A stretch of DNA of 64,000 bases from Gammaproteobacteria bacterium (lineage in GTDB: Bacteria; Pseudomonadota; Gammaproteobacteria; Xanthomonadales; SZUA-36), in assembly GCA_021772915.1 (NCBI GenBank), contig JAJFLB010000009.1, positions 62,001-126,000 of the forward strand. The letters run 5' to 3'. Both the position numbers and the translations under genes were made by a program. Each line of letters starts with the position of its first letter. The first letter of the stretch is position 1. Of this stretch, positions 1 through 10,842 are shown piece by piece. The notes beneath the pieces are model-generated. The model did no database searches and was not told the origin of the DNA. It saw only the letters and a program-made list of their open reading frames with translations.

Positions 1-930
1 ATTTGGTTGATGATCATCCCGATGCTATTGAAGATCGACCTGGGTGAACTCCGGGGTGTGGCCCGGCACTGGCGGGGCGTCGGTGTAACACTGCTCGTGA
101 ACTGGGGAGTAAAGCCCTTTTCCATGGCGCTGCTGGCCTGGTTATTCATTGGATACCTGTTCCGCCCCTGGTTACCGACGGAACAGATAGAGTCCTATAT
201 CGCCGGATTGATTATTCTGGCGGCGGCACCCTGTACCGCCATGGTCTTCGTGTGGAGCCATCTCATGCGTGGGGAACCACATTTCACCCTCTCTCAGGTG
301 GCTTTAAACGATGTAATCATGGTGTTCGCTTTCGCTCCGGTAGTGGCCCTGTTGCTGGGACTGTCGGCGATTTCCGTACCGTGGGATACCTTGCTGCTAT
401 CGGTTTTGCTCTACATCGTTGTGCCTTTAATTATCGCGGGCTGGTGGCGAAGAGCCGTACAAAAACAACAACAGGGGCAACAACGACTAGCCAAGCTTGT
501 CAGGCGTTTGCAGCCATTCTCGTTGGGGGCCCTGCTGGCTACCCTGGTTTTACTGTTTGGATTTCAGGGTGAGCAAATCCTGGCTCAGCCATTGGTGATC
601 GCGTTACTGGCGATACCGATCCTGATCCAGGTTTTGTTCAATTCGGGATTGGCCTACCTGCTGAACCGACAGGTCCGCTCGCCACATTGTGTGGCCGGGC
701 CTTCGGCCTTGATAGGCGCCAGCAATTTTTTCGAATTAGCCGTTGCAACGGCCATTGCCCTGTTTGGTTTCGAGTCCGGAGCTGCCCTGGCCACGGTGGT
801 GGGTGTGCTGATCGAGGTGCCGGTGATGCTGCTTGCAGTGCGTGTCGTTAACGGGTCACGTGGTTGGTACGAAAGCCGTGATGGTATCGTACCCTACGAG
901 GTTTGTTGCCCTTCTGAAGTTTTGGAATAA
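1..930 (+). CDS. acr3: ACR3-family arsenite efflux permease, 5' truncated by window edge
   Basis: This is the C-terminal three quarters of an ACR3 (Arsenical resistance-3) permease, which expels arsenite across the inner membrane using the proton gradient. The frame is open from base 1 (reading I-W-L-M-I-I-P), so the true start lies outside the window. About 309 residues remain of a family that is normally about 350. Visible family features are a run of hydrophobic helices, the segment AAAPCTAMVFVWSHL with the conserved cysteine of the transport helix, and GASNFFELAVATAIALFG near the end, which is diagnostic of ACR3. It ends with TAA. The next gene lies on the opposite strand 47 bases on. The neighbouring copper genes suggest a metal-resistance island, and an ArsM-like methyltransferase lies 14 kb away. 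The family call is secure; specificity for arsenite rather than antimonite is inferred. Confidence 0.93.
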   Translation: MWLMIIPMLLKIDLGELRGVARHWRGVGVTLLVNWGVKPFSMALLAWLFIGYLFRPWLPTEQIESYIAGLIILAAAPCTAMVFVWSHLMRGEPHFTLSQVALNDVIMVFAFAPVVALLLGLSAISVPWDTLLLSVLLYIVVPLIIAGWWRRAVQKQQQGQQRLAKLVRRLQPFSLGALLATLVLLFGFQGEQILAQPLVIALLAIPILIQVLFNSGLAYLLNRQVRSPHCVAGPSALIGASNFFELAVATAIALFGFESGAALATVVGVLIEVPVMLLAVRVVNGSRGWYESRDGIVPYEVCCPSEVLE

Positions 931-977
931 TCAGAAGGCCCGCGTGTCATACCCACGCCGTGCCTGGTGGCGAGAGA

Positions 978-3326
978 CTATCCATTGGCAACAGCCAACT
1001 CCAACTTGACCCACTCCCCATCTTCAGATACGACTTCCCGGGGCTTTACGATTCTGACCCGATGTTCATCCAGCTTCCCGCTGGCTCGAAATGCGGTTTT
1101 GATGATCTCGGCCCGTGCTTGCGCGAGACCGACAAGCTCATGTTCGCCGATGATTTCGGCCGCCATTAGCCGGTCCTTTAGTTTGGCTACGTAGGCGAGT
1201 TCATCAAGTACGGCTTTGCTTTCAGCTTCATTTGTAGCTGGAGTCATGTATTGGGCTTTGAGAGTTGCCAGTTGGGCATCGGGATAGCGCTCCTTAAACA
1301 AAGATTCCAGCAGGGGGCGGGTTTCGGTATCCAACAGCATGGTTTCATCATCATTTTCCTTGCTGTCCTCACCGAGCAATGTCAGCAAAATGGCATGTAA
1401 GTGAATGTATTTAAGTGCCGGTATGTCAATCGTCGGGTCAATCACCCCGCTGACTTCGACAACAAGATTCGGGCGTAGCCTAAGGGCCTCTTCGAGTTGG
1501 GTAATCTTTTCCAACTCGGGCGGTGTCAGGTCAAAACGTCCGGCGAGAAACTGAAACTCGCCGAGATCCTCGGTATCGCTACTGATCAGCTTGCCCAGTA
1601 ATCGAAACGGTGCCGTTGCCACCCTGGTGATCAACCCCGTGAATGCCTTCCAGATGACACCACCGACTCTAAATTCCGGATCGTTGATATCACCCTCAAC
1701 GGGCAAGTCGATGTCAATGACACCATTTGCATCTTTAAGTAAGGCTACGGCAAGACCCAATGGCAAGCTGGCCGCATCCGGGTGTTCAATTTTGCCACCC
1801 AACAACAAGTCGCTGATGACAATATCATTGCTACCTTGAAGTCGCCCCTCATCAATAGCGTACTGAAGCTCAAGGTCCAGCCGCCCTTCGTCGATCTCAT
1901 GGCCAGCGAACTGGATGGTATACGGCGACAGTTCGGACATCAGCAAGTTACGAAATTCAAGCACAATGCCAGTATGCTGAACCGGATCGAACATGTTAAT
2001 TGTGCCGTCTATCCGGGCCAGACCGTACTCATCAACTTGTCCTTCCAGTTTGATATTGGCTGGCTCAGAACTGTTTGTTGCGATGCTGGAAACGGCTCCG
2101 TTCAGGTTTGTGATGAAAGTGGCAAAAGGCAGGGGCAGTGACAGGTCTGAAAACTCCATGGCACCATCATCTACCCGGATGCCACCAACGATGATATTGA
2201 ATTGATTTGTCTTGGTGGTTTCGGAAGTGTCTTCGTCAGCTTCTGTTGAGCCCTCCGTCGGTTTATTCACAAGACTGGCAAGATTGGTAGACAGGTCTTT
2301 GAATATGACAATACGACTAAAGAGCTGTGCGAATACCAGGTGCGAAAGACGCAGGTTCCCCGCCGTCAAATTCAGGTCAAAATGGTCAATGTCTAACTCG
2401 TTCCAGCCCAGCAACCGCTCATTCTCAATGGTGTCTTTCACCTCCAGGTCAGTAACCTGGATCGCTCCACTGACCGTGATGTCCTCGTTGGCGGTTGCGG
2501 AGATTTCGACATCACTATCCAGATATCCAGTCTCGATCAGCACGCGAGCATATTGCTGCGCATAAGGCTCTCCAGCCGATAGAGCCAGACCCCGGGTTCG
2601 GGCATTTCCGGTAAGTGAGAATTCGGGGGCAATACGCAGTGATCCGTCAAGGCCAAAACCTCCGCCTTCTTCCAGGCTACCGGACAGACTGAGCGGAGAC
2701 CGCTTCCCATCCTGGCTGTTGATGCCGGTGAGTTTGATCTGCAGGCTCCTGATACCGATATTAGCCGTTGGCGTTGTGTTCTGATCAGCCAGGTCCAGAC
2801 TTCCGCCCTCAAGAACCAACTCGTCAATATTAAAGCCCCATGTTGATTTTCCCCCATTTGCCACGGCGGGTTCACCGTGTTGGTCCCTGGCCACGTCAGT
2901 TAATAACCGGTTGAGCCGGGTGTCCGAAGTGTTAAATCGTTCAAAATAGAAATAGAAGCCCACCATTCGGATTTCGCCAAACGTCCATGCCCGGCGCAGC
3001 AAAGTTGAAAGCTGGAAATCGACGGAAAACTCACCGAAGGCCGCGAGCCTCACACCGTCGGTATCGTTCATCTCAAACCCATGTACGCCCAGACTCAGCA
3101 GGTATGGATTGAATTCGACTGCTTCGATGTGTGCGGTGCGACCGAGGTCTTCCTGGATCAGGTCAAGGACACTGTTTTTAACAATAAGCGGTACGACAAA
3201 GAAACCCACCAGTGTATACAGCGCCACCACCACGACAAACCAGAAGCGTTTTCGTCGCGGGTTGAGCCACGGTGACTTGGTACGGAGTGGATGGGTCGAA
3301 TGTCTTGCCGGGTCGGGTGAATTCAT
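978..3326 (-). CDS. DUF748 / AsmA-like envelope protein
   Basis: A 782-residue protein with one N-terminal membrane helix (about residues 30-52, FVVVVALYTLVGFFVVPLIV) after a basic cytoplasmic stretch. A long beta-rich periplasmic region typical of DUF748 proteins follows, in the wider AsmA/TamB-like family. Supporting segments are the opening LGRTAHIEAVEFNPYLLSL, the FEMNDTDG and FSVDFQLSTLL repeats, and the acidic linker around residues 350-365 (EADEDTSETTK). Members are thought to act in envelope lipid traffic or outer-membrane homeostasis; no biochemical role is established for this family. The ATG start is followed directly by the charged leader. It lies convergent to ACR3 and 58 bases downstream of the cupredoxin gene, and is probably unrelated in function to the metal genes. 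An internal FSVDF here is mid-chain and should not be confused with the C-terminal FSVD tag seen elsewhere. Confidence 0.85.
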   Translation of the reverse strand: MNSPDPARHSTHPLRTKSPWLNPRRKRFWFVVVVALYTLVGFFVVPLIVKNSVLDLIQEDLGRTAHIEAVEFNPYLLSLGVHGFEMNDTDGVRLAAFGEFSVDFQLSTLLRRAWTFGEIRMVGFYFYFERFNTSDTRLNRLLTDVARDQHGEPAVANGGKSTWGFNIDELVLEGGSLDLADQNTTPTANIGIRSLQIKLTGINSQDGKRSPLSLSGSLEEGGGFGLDGSLRIAPEFSLTGNARTRGLALSAGEPYAQQYARVLIETGYLDSDVEISATANEDITVSGAIQVTDLEVKDTIENERLLGWNELDIDHFDLNLTAGNLRLSHLVFAQLFSRIVIFKDLSTNLASLVNKPTEGSTEADEDTSETTKTNQFNIIVGGIRVDDGAMEFSDLSLPLPFATFITNLNGAVSSIATNSSEPANIKLEGQVDEYGLARIDGTINMFDPVQHTGIVLEFRNLLMSELSPYTIQFAGHEIDEGRLDLELQYAIDEGRLQGSNDIVISDLLLGGKIEHPDAASLPLGLAVALLKDANGVIDIDLPVEGDINDPEFRVGGVIWKAFTGLITRVATAPFRLLGKLISSDTEDLGEFQFLAGRFDLTPPELEKITQLEEALRLRPNLVVEVSGVIDPTIDIPALKYIHLHAILLTLLGEDSKENDDETMLLDTETRPLLESLFKERYPDAQLATLKAQYMTPATNEAESKAVLDELAYVAKLKDRLMAAEIIGEHELVGLAQARAEIIKTAFRASGKLDEHRVRIVKPREVVSEDGEWVKLELAVANG

Positions 3327-3384
3327 GACGATGCATTATCTTGAGACAGGTGTGACCAGACTAACAAAAAACGAAGCCCACTGA

Positions 3385-3747
3385 CTAGTTGACCAACACA
3401 TGACCGCGATACATACCCATCTGACAGGCAAAGGTATATTCACCGGGTTCGTCATAACGAATTGCCAACTCTACTGCTTTGTTCAAAGGTAATTCACGGC
3501 TAACTGAAAGACCGTCAAACGTCACCACCTCGGCGCAAGCTGTTGGGTCATCCCGCAGAAACCTGAATATGGTTGTTTTTCCAGTCGGAATGGTGACCCG
3601 GTCAGGTTTATACACACCGTCGACCACGTGGATGTCAATCACCCCGTCGCTCGCCGCTACGGCTTTTCTTTTTCCGGCTAGCCAGAACCACCAAACCACG
3701 GCAGCCATGAGTGTCAGTCCTGCGACGTTAACCAGGAAGTCGCTCAC
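3385..3747 (-). CDS. Membrane-anchored cupredoxin-like copper protein
   Basis: A 120-residue protein with an N-terminal helix (about residues 4-25, including LMAAVVWWFWLAG) acting as an anchor or uncleaved signal, followed by a single cupredoxin-like beta-sandwich. The late motif EYTFACQMGMYRGHV resembles the C-terminal copper-ligand loop of plastocyanin-like domains (Cys, Met and a following His), and an earlier cysteine sits in DDPTACAEVV. It overlaps the end of copA by four bases (ATGA), so the two are translationally coupled. The likely role is periplasmic copper binding or hand-over in partnership with the copper ATPase. The usual first His ligand is not obvious, so the site may be a non-classical Cys/Met one. 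The fold is well supported; the exact role is inferred from the neighbour. Confidence 0.82.
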   Translation of the reverse strand: MSDFLVNVAGLTLMAAVVWWFWLAGKRKAVAASDGVIDIHVVDGVYKPDRVTIPTGKTTIFRFLRDDPTACAEVVTFDGLSVSRELPLNKAVELAIRYDEPGEYTFACQMGMYRGHVLVN

Positions 3748-5987
3748 GAGGAAGACCCGCCAAATTCAAATAACCTCAGGCGGTTGGCATTGGTTACGAC
3801 GGTTACCGACGAAAAGGCCATTGCAGCACCCGCGATAATAGGATTGAGTAGCACCCCGATAAAGGGATACAAAACACCCGCAGCAAATGGAATACCTGCT
3901 GCGTTATAGAAAAATGCACCCACCAGGTTTTGCCTGATGTTGCGCAGGGTGGCACGCGACACTGCGATGGCATCGGCCACGCCGTGTAGTGATCCACGCA
4001 TCAGGGTGACATCCGCGCTTTCAATGGCAACATCTGTACCGGTGCCTATTGCGAATCCGACGTTGGCGAGCGCCAGTGCCGGTGCATCGTTGATCCCGTC
4101 ACCGACCATACCCACCTGCTCACCCCGGTGTTGCAATTCCGCAACCAGGTTCTTCTTGTCATCCGGCAACACTTCAGCCCTGACTTCATTAATACCGACC
4201 TGGTCGGCTACCGCATTGGCGGTGCGCTGATTGTCACCGGTCAGCATGACGACCTTAAGACCATCTGAGAGCAAACGCCTGATGGCTTCAACCGAATCCG
4301 GCTTGATAGGATCGGCCACGGCAAGAATGGCTGAAAGCTGGCCGTCTGTTGCAAGAAACATGGGTGTCCATGCTTTTTCTGCCATGTCCTGGCCGATTTT
4401 GGCTGCGCCAGCGTCAAGCGTCACGCCGGCGCCTTGTACCAGCTTTTTGTTACCTAAAAGCACTTCATGGCCATTGACTTTACCCCTGACGCCGTGTCCG
4501 GCTACAGCTTTGAAGTTGTCAGCCTTGGGTATCTCAAGCTCACGGTTTTTTGCGGCATCCATAACAGCCCGGGCCAAAGGATGCTCAGAGCCGGCCTCCA
4601 GCCCCGCAGCCAATCGCAACACCTCACTTTCAGATTGGCCACCAACGGCTACAACCGCCACAACCTCGGGTCGACCGGCGGTGATCGTGCCGGTTTTATC
4701 CAGGACCATGGTGGTCAAGCGGCTGGCGGTCTGCAATGCTTCGCCGTTACGGATCAACACTCCGGCTTCAGCTGCCTTGCCAACACCCACCATGACTGAC
4801 ATGGGTGTCGCAAGTCCGAGTGCGCAGGGGCAGGCGATAATCAAAACAGTAACAGCGGTGACGAGGGCGTAGACTGCCTGGGGTTCGGGTCCGATATTGA
4901 ACCAGACCAGGGCCGCTGCAAGGGCGATCAACATGACAGCAGGTACAAAAACACCAGCAATAACATCGGCCAGTTTGCCAATGGGGGGCTTTGAGTTTTG
5001 CGCCTGGCGAACCATTTTGATGATACGGGCCAGAGCAGTATCTGCGCCGACCCTGGTCGCGCAGTAGAGAATGCTGCCGGTCTTGTTCAGCGTCCCGGCA
5101 GAGACCTCCTCACCAGTTGTTTTTCTTACCGGTACCGGCTCACCGCTCAGCATGGATTCGTCGATATGGGTCTCCCCTTCGGTTACCACGCCATCAACGG
5201 CAATTTTTTCTCCGGGACGTACACGCAACAAATCACCTGCAACAACGACTTGAACGGGAAGATCAATTTCTTGACCGTCACGTACCACCCGGGCCATTTT
5301 TTCCTGCAGATCCAGTAAGCGGCGAATGGCCTGTGAGGTTCGACTGCGGGCTTTTTGCTCGAGTGCCTGGCCCAAATTGATCAAACCAATAATGATGGAG
5401 GCTGCTTCAAAGTAAACATGACGAGCAATTTCGGGCACCAGTTCCGGAAAGCCAACGACGATGGTCGAGTATAGCCATGCCATGCCGGTGCCGAGCGCGA
5501 TCAGGGTGTCCATGGTGGCTGAGTGTGCTTTGAATGCCTGCCAGGCACCGACAAAAAAGTGCCGTCCTGCAAGCATTAACACGCCGAGGGTAAGGACCGC
5601 AGTTAACAGCCAAAACCAACGCAGGGGTGTCCAGCTTGAATCAATTGCTGATTCAAAAAAGCCAAAAATCATCAAGGGGATACCGACGAGCAGTGCCAGC
5701 AATGTATTGCGGATCAACTGACGGTAGTGGTCCCGATTGGCCTTGTCCGCTTCCTCAAAAGACCCCTCCCGGTTAATAATTGCTTCGTAACCGGCTTCTG
5801 CGACGGCGGTGATCAATACGGCATCGCCGGTAGTGCCATCAACGTACACTTCACGATCGGCCAGATTTACACTGATTGTGGAAACGCCGGGCACTTCCTT
5901 TAGCGCCCGCTCAATGGGTGCCTGGCAGGACGCGCAGTGCATGCCGTCTATTTTTAGGACCGTTACCGCAGGCTGGTTGTCATTCAT
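3744..5987 (-). CDS. copA: Cu(+)-exporting P1B-type ATPase CopA
   Basis: This heavy-metal ATPase pumps cuprous ions from the cytoplasm to the periplasm. One N-terminal HMA domain carries GMHCASC. The membrane core contains the metal-translocating motif IACPCALGLATP, the phosphorylation loop DKTGTIT, the nucleotide-binding SEHPLARA, and the hinge GDGINDAPALA. The last helices contain YNAAGIPFAAG and the MAFSSVTVVTNANRLR tail typical of Cu(I) pumps. From the chosen ATG it has 747 residues, normal for one HMA. An upstream GTG at 6002 would add five residues, and neither start has a strong ribosome-binding site. A separate promoter is likely in the 185 bases upstream, but I see no clear CueR-type spacer there. 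It is followed by the coupled cupredoxin gene. Confidence 0.96.
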   Translation of the reverse strand: MNDNQPAVTVLKIDGMHCASCQAPIERALKEVPGVSTISVNLADREVYVDGTTGDAVLITAVAEAGYEAIINREGSFEEADKANRDHYRQLIRNTLLALLVGIPLMIFGFFESAIDSSWTPLRWFWLLTAVLTLGVLMLAGRHFFVGAWQAFKAHSATMDTLIALGTGMAWLYSTIVVGFPELVPEIARHVYFEAASIIIGLINLGQALEQKARSRTSQAIRRLLDLQEKMARVVRDGQEIDLPVQVVVAGDLLRVRPGEKIAVDGVVTEGETHIDESMLSGEPVPVRKTTGEEVSAGTLNKTGSILYCATRVGADTALARIIKMVRQAQNSKPPIGKLADVIAGVFVPAVMLIALAAALVWFNIGPEPQAVYALVTAVTVLIIACPCALGLATPMSVMVGVGKAAEAGVLIRNGEALQTASRLTTMVLDKTGTITAGRPEVVAVVAVGGQSESEVLRLAAGLEAGSEHPLARAVMDAAKNRELEIPKADNFKAVAGHGVRGKVNGHEVLLGNKKLVQGAGVTLDAGAAKIGQDMAEKAWTPMFLATDGQLSAILAVADPIKPDSVEAIRRLLSDGLKVVMLTGDNQRTANAVADQVGINEVRAEVLPDDKKNLVAELQHRGEQVGMVGDGINDAPALALANVGFAIGTGTDVAIESADVTLMRGSLHGVADAIAVSRATLRNIRQNLVGAFFYNAAGIPFAAGVLYPFIGVLLNPIIAGAAMAFSSVTVVTNANRLRLFEFGGSSS

Positions 5988-6172
5988 GCTCGTTTGCACC
6001 ACGCTCAGTAGGAAGAGTTTATATCTTAATCGGCTGGCGTCCTATTTCTTTCGCCCTGTTCAGGGCCCTGGTTGATCCGGCCTTATACATTGGCGTTTTC
6101 GCATTTATGCACCGAAGAAAGCCGTTGCCGGCCGTGGCAGAGATTGCCTGAGCCGGCAACAGTATCGGCTGT

Positions 6173-9100
6173 TCAGCCAGAAGGGTCTCTTTTCAATTTA
6201 GTACCCTGCCAAACCAGAAATATTGCAGGAATAACAGCCAGAGTCAGCACGGTGGCGCTGACCATACCACCGACCATTGGTGCGGCAATGCGACGCATGA
6301 GCTCGGACCCGGTACCGCCACCCAGCATGATGGGCAGCAAACCGGCAATAATGGCAGCGACCGTCATCATGATCGGGCGAACCCGTAACAGGGCACCGTC
6401 GTGCACAGCAATTTCCAGGTCCGAGCGTTGGAACGTTCTGCCCGCCCGCTCTGCTTCCTGTCGGTTTCTTTCCATCGCCTGTTTGAGGTAAACCAGCATA
6501 ATCACGCCGATCTCTACTGCCACACCGGCCAGGGCAATAAAACCCACGCCGACCGCGACTGAAATGTTGTAGTCCAGCAGGTACAACAACCACAGACCCC
6601 CGACCAGGGCCATGGGCAAAGTACCGAGAATGATCAGCACCTCGGCGATGTTCCTGAAGTTCAAAAACAACAACAACATGATGGTTACGAGCGTAATCGG
6701 GACCACGATCGCCAGGTGTTCCTTGGCCCGTTCCATGTATTCATATTGACCGGACCAGGTGATGGAATACCCTGCGGGTAAATCAATCTGCTCCGCCACC
6801 GCCCTGCGGGCTGCGGCGACATAAGTCCCCAGATCCACACCGCTGATATCAACATAAATCCAGCCATTCAAACGGGCGTTTTCGCTCTTGATCATCGGCG
6901 GTCCGTCTTCAATACGCAGCTCAGCCACGGCTTGCAAGGTAATGTGCTGACCAGATGGTGTGACGATGGGTATTCGTTTTAGTTGCTCCAGAGAGTCCCG
7001 CATATAATGAGGGTAGCGCAGGTTAACCGGATAACGTTCGAGCCCCTCGACGGTTTCGGTGACATTCATACCGCCGATAGCGGTGCTTACGACATCCTGG
7101 ACATCAACCATGTTGAGACCGTAACGAGATGCGGCCTCACGATCGATATCCACGGTAACATAGCGCCCCCCGGCGACCCGCTCAGCGTAGGCCGAGGTGG
7201 TTCCCGGTACAGTTGTCAGTACCTTTTCAATATCCTTGCCGATATCCTGGATAACGGCCAGATTTGCGCCACCAACCTTGATACCCACGGGGGTCTTGAT
7301 ACCGGTGGCGAGCATGTCGATGCGGTTTTTGATCGGCCACACCCACACATTGCTTACCCCGGGTAGTTGCAGACGCTGGTCCAACTCTGCCCTGATGCTG
7401 TCGATGGTGGCACCGGTGCGCCATTTAGTTTCCGGCTTGAGTTGAATGACGGTCTCAACCATGGTTAATGGTGCGGGATCAGTCGCGGTCTCGGCCCGAC
7501 CGATTTTACCGAACACGCGCTTTACTTCAGGTACTGATTTGATCAGCTTGTCCGTTTGCTGTAAAAGCTGCTGGGCCTTACCAATGGAAATGCCCGGAAA
7601 CGTTGAGGGCATGTACATTAAATCGCCTTCATTCAGATCCGGCATGAACTCTGAACCCAACTGGGTGGCAGGCCACATCCCGACCACCATGAGTACCGTT
7701 GAAACCGCCAATACCAACAAGGGCCGGTGGGTAACGAAGTTGATCAATGGACGGTAGGCCCAGGTCATTAAGCGGTTAAGTGGGTTTTTGTACTCCGGGG
7801 TGATCCTCCCGCGAATAAAGTAGCCCATCAATACGGGTACCAGGGTTATGGACAACAGTGCTGCGCCGGCCATGGAGTAGGTCTTGGTAAATGCCAGTGG
7901 TGCAAACATCCGGCCCTCCTGGGCTTGTAAAGTAAATACCGGCAAAAAGCTCAGGGTGATGATCAACAATGAGAAAAACAAAGGTGGCCCGACTTCAATG
8001 GCGGCATCGCTGATGACGACCCAGTGCTTCTTCGGGTCGTAATCTGGGTGCTCCATTTTCTTATGCACGGTCTCGATCATGACAATGGCGGCGTCGACCA
8101 TGGCACCGACCGCGATGGCGATTCCACCCAGGGACATGATATTGGCGTTCAGACCCTGGAAGCGCATCACCAGGAAGGCAATGATGATTCCAACCGGCAG
8201 CGACAGGACGATCACCATTGATGAGCGAAAATGGAACAGGAAAAGAATACACACCAGCACCACGACCAGAAACTCCTCCACCAGCTTCACCTTCAGGGTG
8301 TCAACTGAACGGTCGATCAAAGCGGAACGATTGTACGTCTCCACCACTTCAACACCATCCGGCAAGCTAGCATTTAGCTCTGCAAGACGCTGCTCGATAC
8401 CGGCGATTGTAGTCTGGGCATTTTCACCATAACGCATGACCACGACGCCACCTACAACTTCGCCCTCACCGTTTAACTCGGCAATGCCGCGTCTTAGTTG
8501 CGGTCCAAGCCTGACATCGGCAATGTCCTCCAGCCTCACCGGTGTACCCTTGTTATCCATACCGAGTGGGATCTTTTGCAAATCAGCGATGGATGTCAGG
8601 TAGCCGGTAGCACGAACCATGTACTCGGCCTCACCCATTTCGACCACGGAGCCACCGATCTCATGATTACCGTGTTGAATGGCACTGCGTACATGGGCCA
8701 GGGAAAAGTTGTAGGCTTGCAACGCATCCGGGTCGAGAACGACCTGGTATTGCTGGACCATACCGCCAATGGTTGCGACTTCCGCGACACCCGGTACGGT
8801 CTGCAACTCAAATTTCAGAAACCAGTCCTGTATGGAGCGCAATTGGGCAAGATCATGCTCACCCGTCCGGTCGACCAATGCATACTCGTACACCCAACCA
8901 ACCCCGGTGGCATCCGGACCGAGTGCAGACTTGGCCGCTGACGGCAGGTCTCCGGACACCTGGTTCAGATATTCCAGCACCCTTGAGCGAGCCCAGTAAA
9001 GATCAGTACCATCCTCAAAAATAATATAGACAAAGGAATCACCGAAAAATGAATAGCCCCGCACCGTGACGGCACCGGGCACTGCCAGCATGGTAGTCGT

Positions 9101-9307
9101 CAAGGGATAAGTGACCTGGTCTTCGACGACCTGGGGGGCCTGCCCCGGATAACTGGTCTTGATGATTACCTGAACATCCGACAGATCGGGCAAGGCATCA
9201 ATCGGGGTGGTGGCTATCGCCTGCAGGCCACCGAGCACCAGGATGCCGGTCAGCAACAGCACCAGGACGCGGTTGTTCAGCGACCACTGAATAATTGCCT
9301 TGATCAC
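6173..9307 (-). CDS. cusA: Heavy-metal efflux RND transporter CusA
   Basis: The inner-membrane pump of a tripartite Cu(I)/Ag(I) efflux system, 1044 residues, which is full length for HME-RND proteins. It starts [13 protein letters not shown] and has the [16 protein letters not shown] porter segment and the proton-relay helix with [12 protein letters not shown]. The methionine-bearing motifs [12 protein letters not shown] and [15 protein letters not shown] are those of the copper/silver CusA branch rather than the zinc/cobalt CzcA branch. The large periplasmic loops after TM1 and TM7 are present. The start overlaps the end of the adaptor gene by four bases, placing cusC, cusB and cusA in one operon read right to left. 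The pump takes copper from the periplasm, possibly handed over by the CusF-like tail of the adaptor. Confidence in Cu/Ag specificity is good from the methionine motifs. Confidence 0.95.
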   Translation of the reverse strand: MIKAIIQWSLNNRVLVLLLTGILVLGGLQAIATTPIDALPDLSDVQVIIKTSYPGQAPQVVEDQVTYPLTTTMLAVPGAVTVRGYSFFGDSFVYIIFEDGTDLYWARSRVLEYLNQVSGDLPSAAKSALGPDATGVGWVYEYALVDRTGEHDLAQLRSIQDWFLKFELQTVPGVAEVATIGGMVQQYQVVLDPDALQAYNFSLAHVRSAIQHGNHEIGGSVVEMGEAEYMVRATGYLTSIADLQKIPLGMDNKGTPVRLEDIADVRLGPQLRRGIAELNGEGEVVGGVVVMRYGENAQTTIAGIEQRLAELNASLPDGVEVVETYNRSALIDRSVDTLKVKLVEEFLVVVLVCILFLFHFRSSMVIVLSLPVGIIIAFLVMRFQGLNANIMSLGGIAIAVGAMVDAAIVMIETVHKKMEHPDYDPKKHWVVISDAAIEVGPPLFFSLLIITLSFLPVFTLQAQEGRMFAPLAFTKTYSMAGAALLSITLVPVLMGYFIRGRITPEYKNPLNRLMTWAYRPLINFVTHRPLLVLAVSTVLMVVGMWPATQLGSEFMPDLNEGDLMYMPSTFPGISIGKAQQLLQQTDKLIKSVPEVKRVFGKIGRAETATDPAPLTMVETVIQLKPETKWRTGATIDSIRAELDQRLQLPGVSNVWVWPIKNRIDMLATGIKTPVGIKVGGANLAVIQDIGKDIEKVLTTVPGTTSAYAERVAGGRYVTVDIDREAASRYGLNMVDVQDVVSTAIGGMNVTETVEGLERYPVNLRYPHYMRDSLEQLKRIPIVTPSGQHITLQAVAELRIEDGPPMIKSENARLNGWIYVDISGVDLGTYVAAARRAVAEQIDLPAGYSITWSGQYEYMERAKEHLAIVVPITLVTIMLLLFLNFRNIAEVLIILGTLPMALVGGLWLLYLLDYNISVAVGVGFIALAGVAVEIGVIMLVYLKQAMERNRQEAERAGRTFQRSDLEIAVHDGALLRVRPIMMTVAAIIAGLLPIMLGGGTGSELMRRIAAPMVGGMVSATVLTLAVIPAIFLVWQGTKLKRDPSG

Positions 9308-10842
9308 GAGGCATCCTCCCGGTTTTGTGTCTTGGGTTTTTCTACACCAGCGGGTTCCGGTTGATGAATAACATGGATGACATAGTCACCCACGTCCGAC
9401 TGACCCAGCGAAAAGTGTATGTTTTGGCCAATACTGACGGTGTCCAGATTCACAGCCGGCAGCACGTCGAATTCCATGGTCATGGCGGTCCAACCAAGGG
9501 CTTCAATTGGACCATGACTGATACGGATACGACGGGATATCGAATCTATGGCTTCGATCACGCCAGTACCAAATATCGCTTGCCTGCCATCTTCTTTGTC
9601 AGTCTTGCTGCGGGAATCAAGCCGCCTGATGCTGCCGGCCAGGCTGGCTTCTGAATCGATCAGAAACTGCGCCGAAGTAACCACCTCGTCTCCCTCTTCC
9701 AGACCGGTGATTACTTCCACCCAGTTGCCGCTTTCGATACCACTCATGACCTCATGAACCGTGTATGCACCATTACCCAGCGCCACCACGACACGGTCAA
9801 CCTCCTGGCCGCGAATCAGTGCCTCGCGGGGAATGCTCAGAGCCCCGGGGTGGGATTTTCCAAAAATCGTCACACGGGCGTACATATTGGGCTTGAGTCG
9901 CTCTTCCGGGTTATCAAAGCGCAGTCTTACCTGCAACGTCCTGGTCTTCGGATCAAGCACCGGATATACATAATCAACCCGGCCACTGAAGACTTCACCG
10001 GGCATATAGTTCAGTCGTGCTTCGGCAGATTGTGTTTGTGCTACCCAGTCGATCTGTGATTCAAAAACCTCGGCCTGCAACCACACACTGGAAAGGTCTG
10101 CCAGACTCATGATCTCGGTGGACGGATTGACAAACATGCCTTCTTTAACATTCAAGCTGGTAACCGTGCCATCTTGTGGGGCCAACACCTGCACCGTGTT
10201 GATCACCCGCGACGTTTCAGAAAGTTGTCTTATATCGGCCTGTACCATACCCAGCGCCAACAATTTTTCCTCGGTCGCAGCGACCAATGGATCATCACCG
10301 CGCCGTTTGGCCTGGACATACTCCTTTTGAGCATTGACCAGTTGTGGTGAATAAAACTCAAACAGCAGTTGTCCTTTGGTGACACGCTCACCCTCGTTTT
10401 TAACCACTAAGCGTTCGATCCACCCTTCGGTGCGCAAGTTGATCTGGCTGACGCGGGACTCGTCGAAATCGACATAGCCAGTGGCCTCAACTTTGCGCCA
10501 AAGTGATCGTCGTTCAGCTTTGCTGACGCGTACCCCTAGACTTTGTTCAACGGCTGCGCTGACATGGACAGCATCACTATCCAGCCCTGCATCTGCGTAA
10601 ACGGGAATCAGGTCCATACCCATGGGAGACTTGCCGGGCTCTGCGCGACGAAAGTTCGCGTCCATTGGCGCCACCCAGTAAAGAACTTCTCTGGCAGGGT
10701 TCCCGCTGTTGTCAGTCGTGTCACCAGCGCTCTGGCCTTGCATGGCGAAATGACTAATCAGCACGCCGGTGGCGAGACCGAGCAGCGAAGAAACAAGCAG
10801 CGACAAAATTGCTTTACCTGTCGATCTATTTCTCAAATTCAT
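9304..10842 (-). CDS. cusB: Efflux RND periplasmic adaptor CusB with C-terminal CusF-like domain
   Basis: A 512-residue membrane-fusion protein linking CusA to the outer-membrane channel. After an N-terminal signal/anchor helix there is a short heavy-metal-binding segment ([20 protein letters not shown], then GMDLIPVY). The usual adaptor regions follow: a barrel-sandwich/lipoyl hybrid around [20 protein letters not shown], a helical hairpin ([13 protein letters not shown]), a beta-barrel and the membrane-proximal domain. The last roughly 90 residues (from [20 protein letters not shown] through [11 protein letters not shown]) match CusF, the small periplasmic copper chaperone: a five-stranded barrel with His, Trp and Met ligands. 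Chaperone and adaptor are therefore one polypeptide here. Four-base overlaps with both cusC upstream and cusA downstream show tight co-translation. Confidence 0.94.
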   Translation of the reverse strand: MNLRNRSTGKAILSLLVSSLLGLATGVLISHFAMQGQSAGDTTDNSGNPAREVLYWVAPMDANFRRAEPGKSPMGMDLIPVYADAGLDSDAVHVSAAVEQSLGVRVSKAERRSLWRKVEATGYVDFDESRVSQINLRTEGWIERLVVKNEGERVTKGQLLFEFYSPQLVNAQKEYVQAKRRGDDPLVAATEEKLLALGMVQADIRQLSETSRVINTVQVLAPQDGTVTSLNVKEGMFVNPSTEIMSLADLSSVWLQAEVFESQIDWVAQTQSAEARLNYMPGEVFSGRVDYVYPVLDPKTRTLQVRLRFDNPEERLKPNMYARVTIFGKSHPGALSIPREALIRGQEVDRVVVALGNGAYTVHEVMSGIESGNWVEVITGLEEGDEVVTSAQFLIDSEASLAGSIRRLDSRSKTDKEDGRQAIFGTGVIEAIDSISRRIRISHGPIEALGWTAMTMEFDVLPAVNLDTVSIGQNIHFSLGQSDVGDYVIHVIHQPEPAGVEKPKTQNREDAS

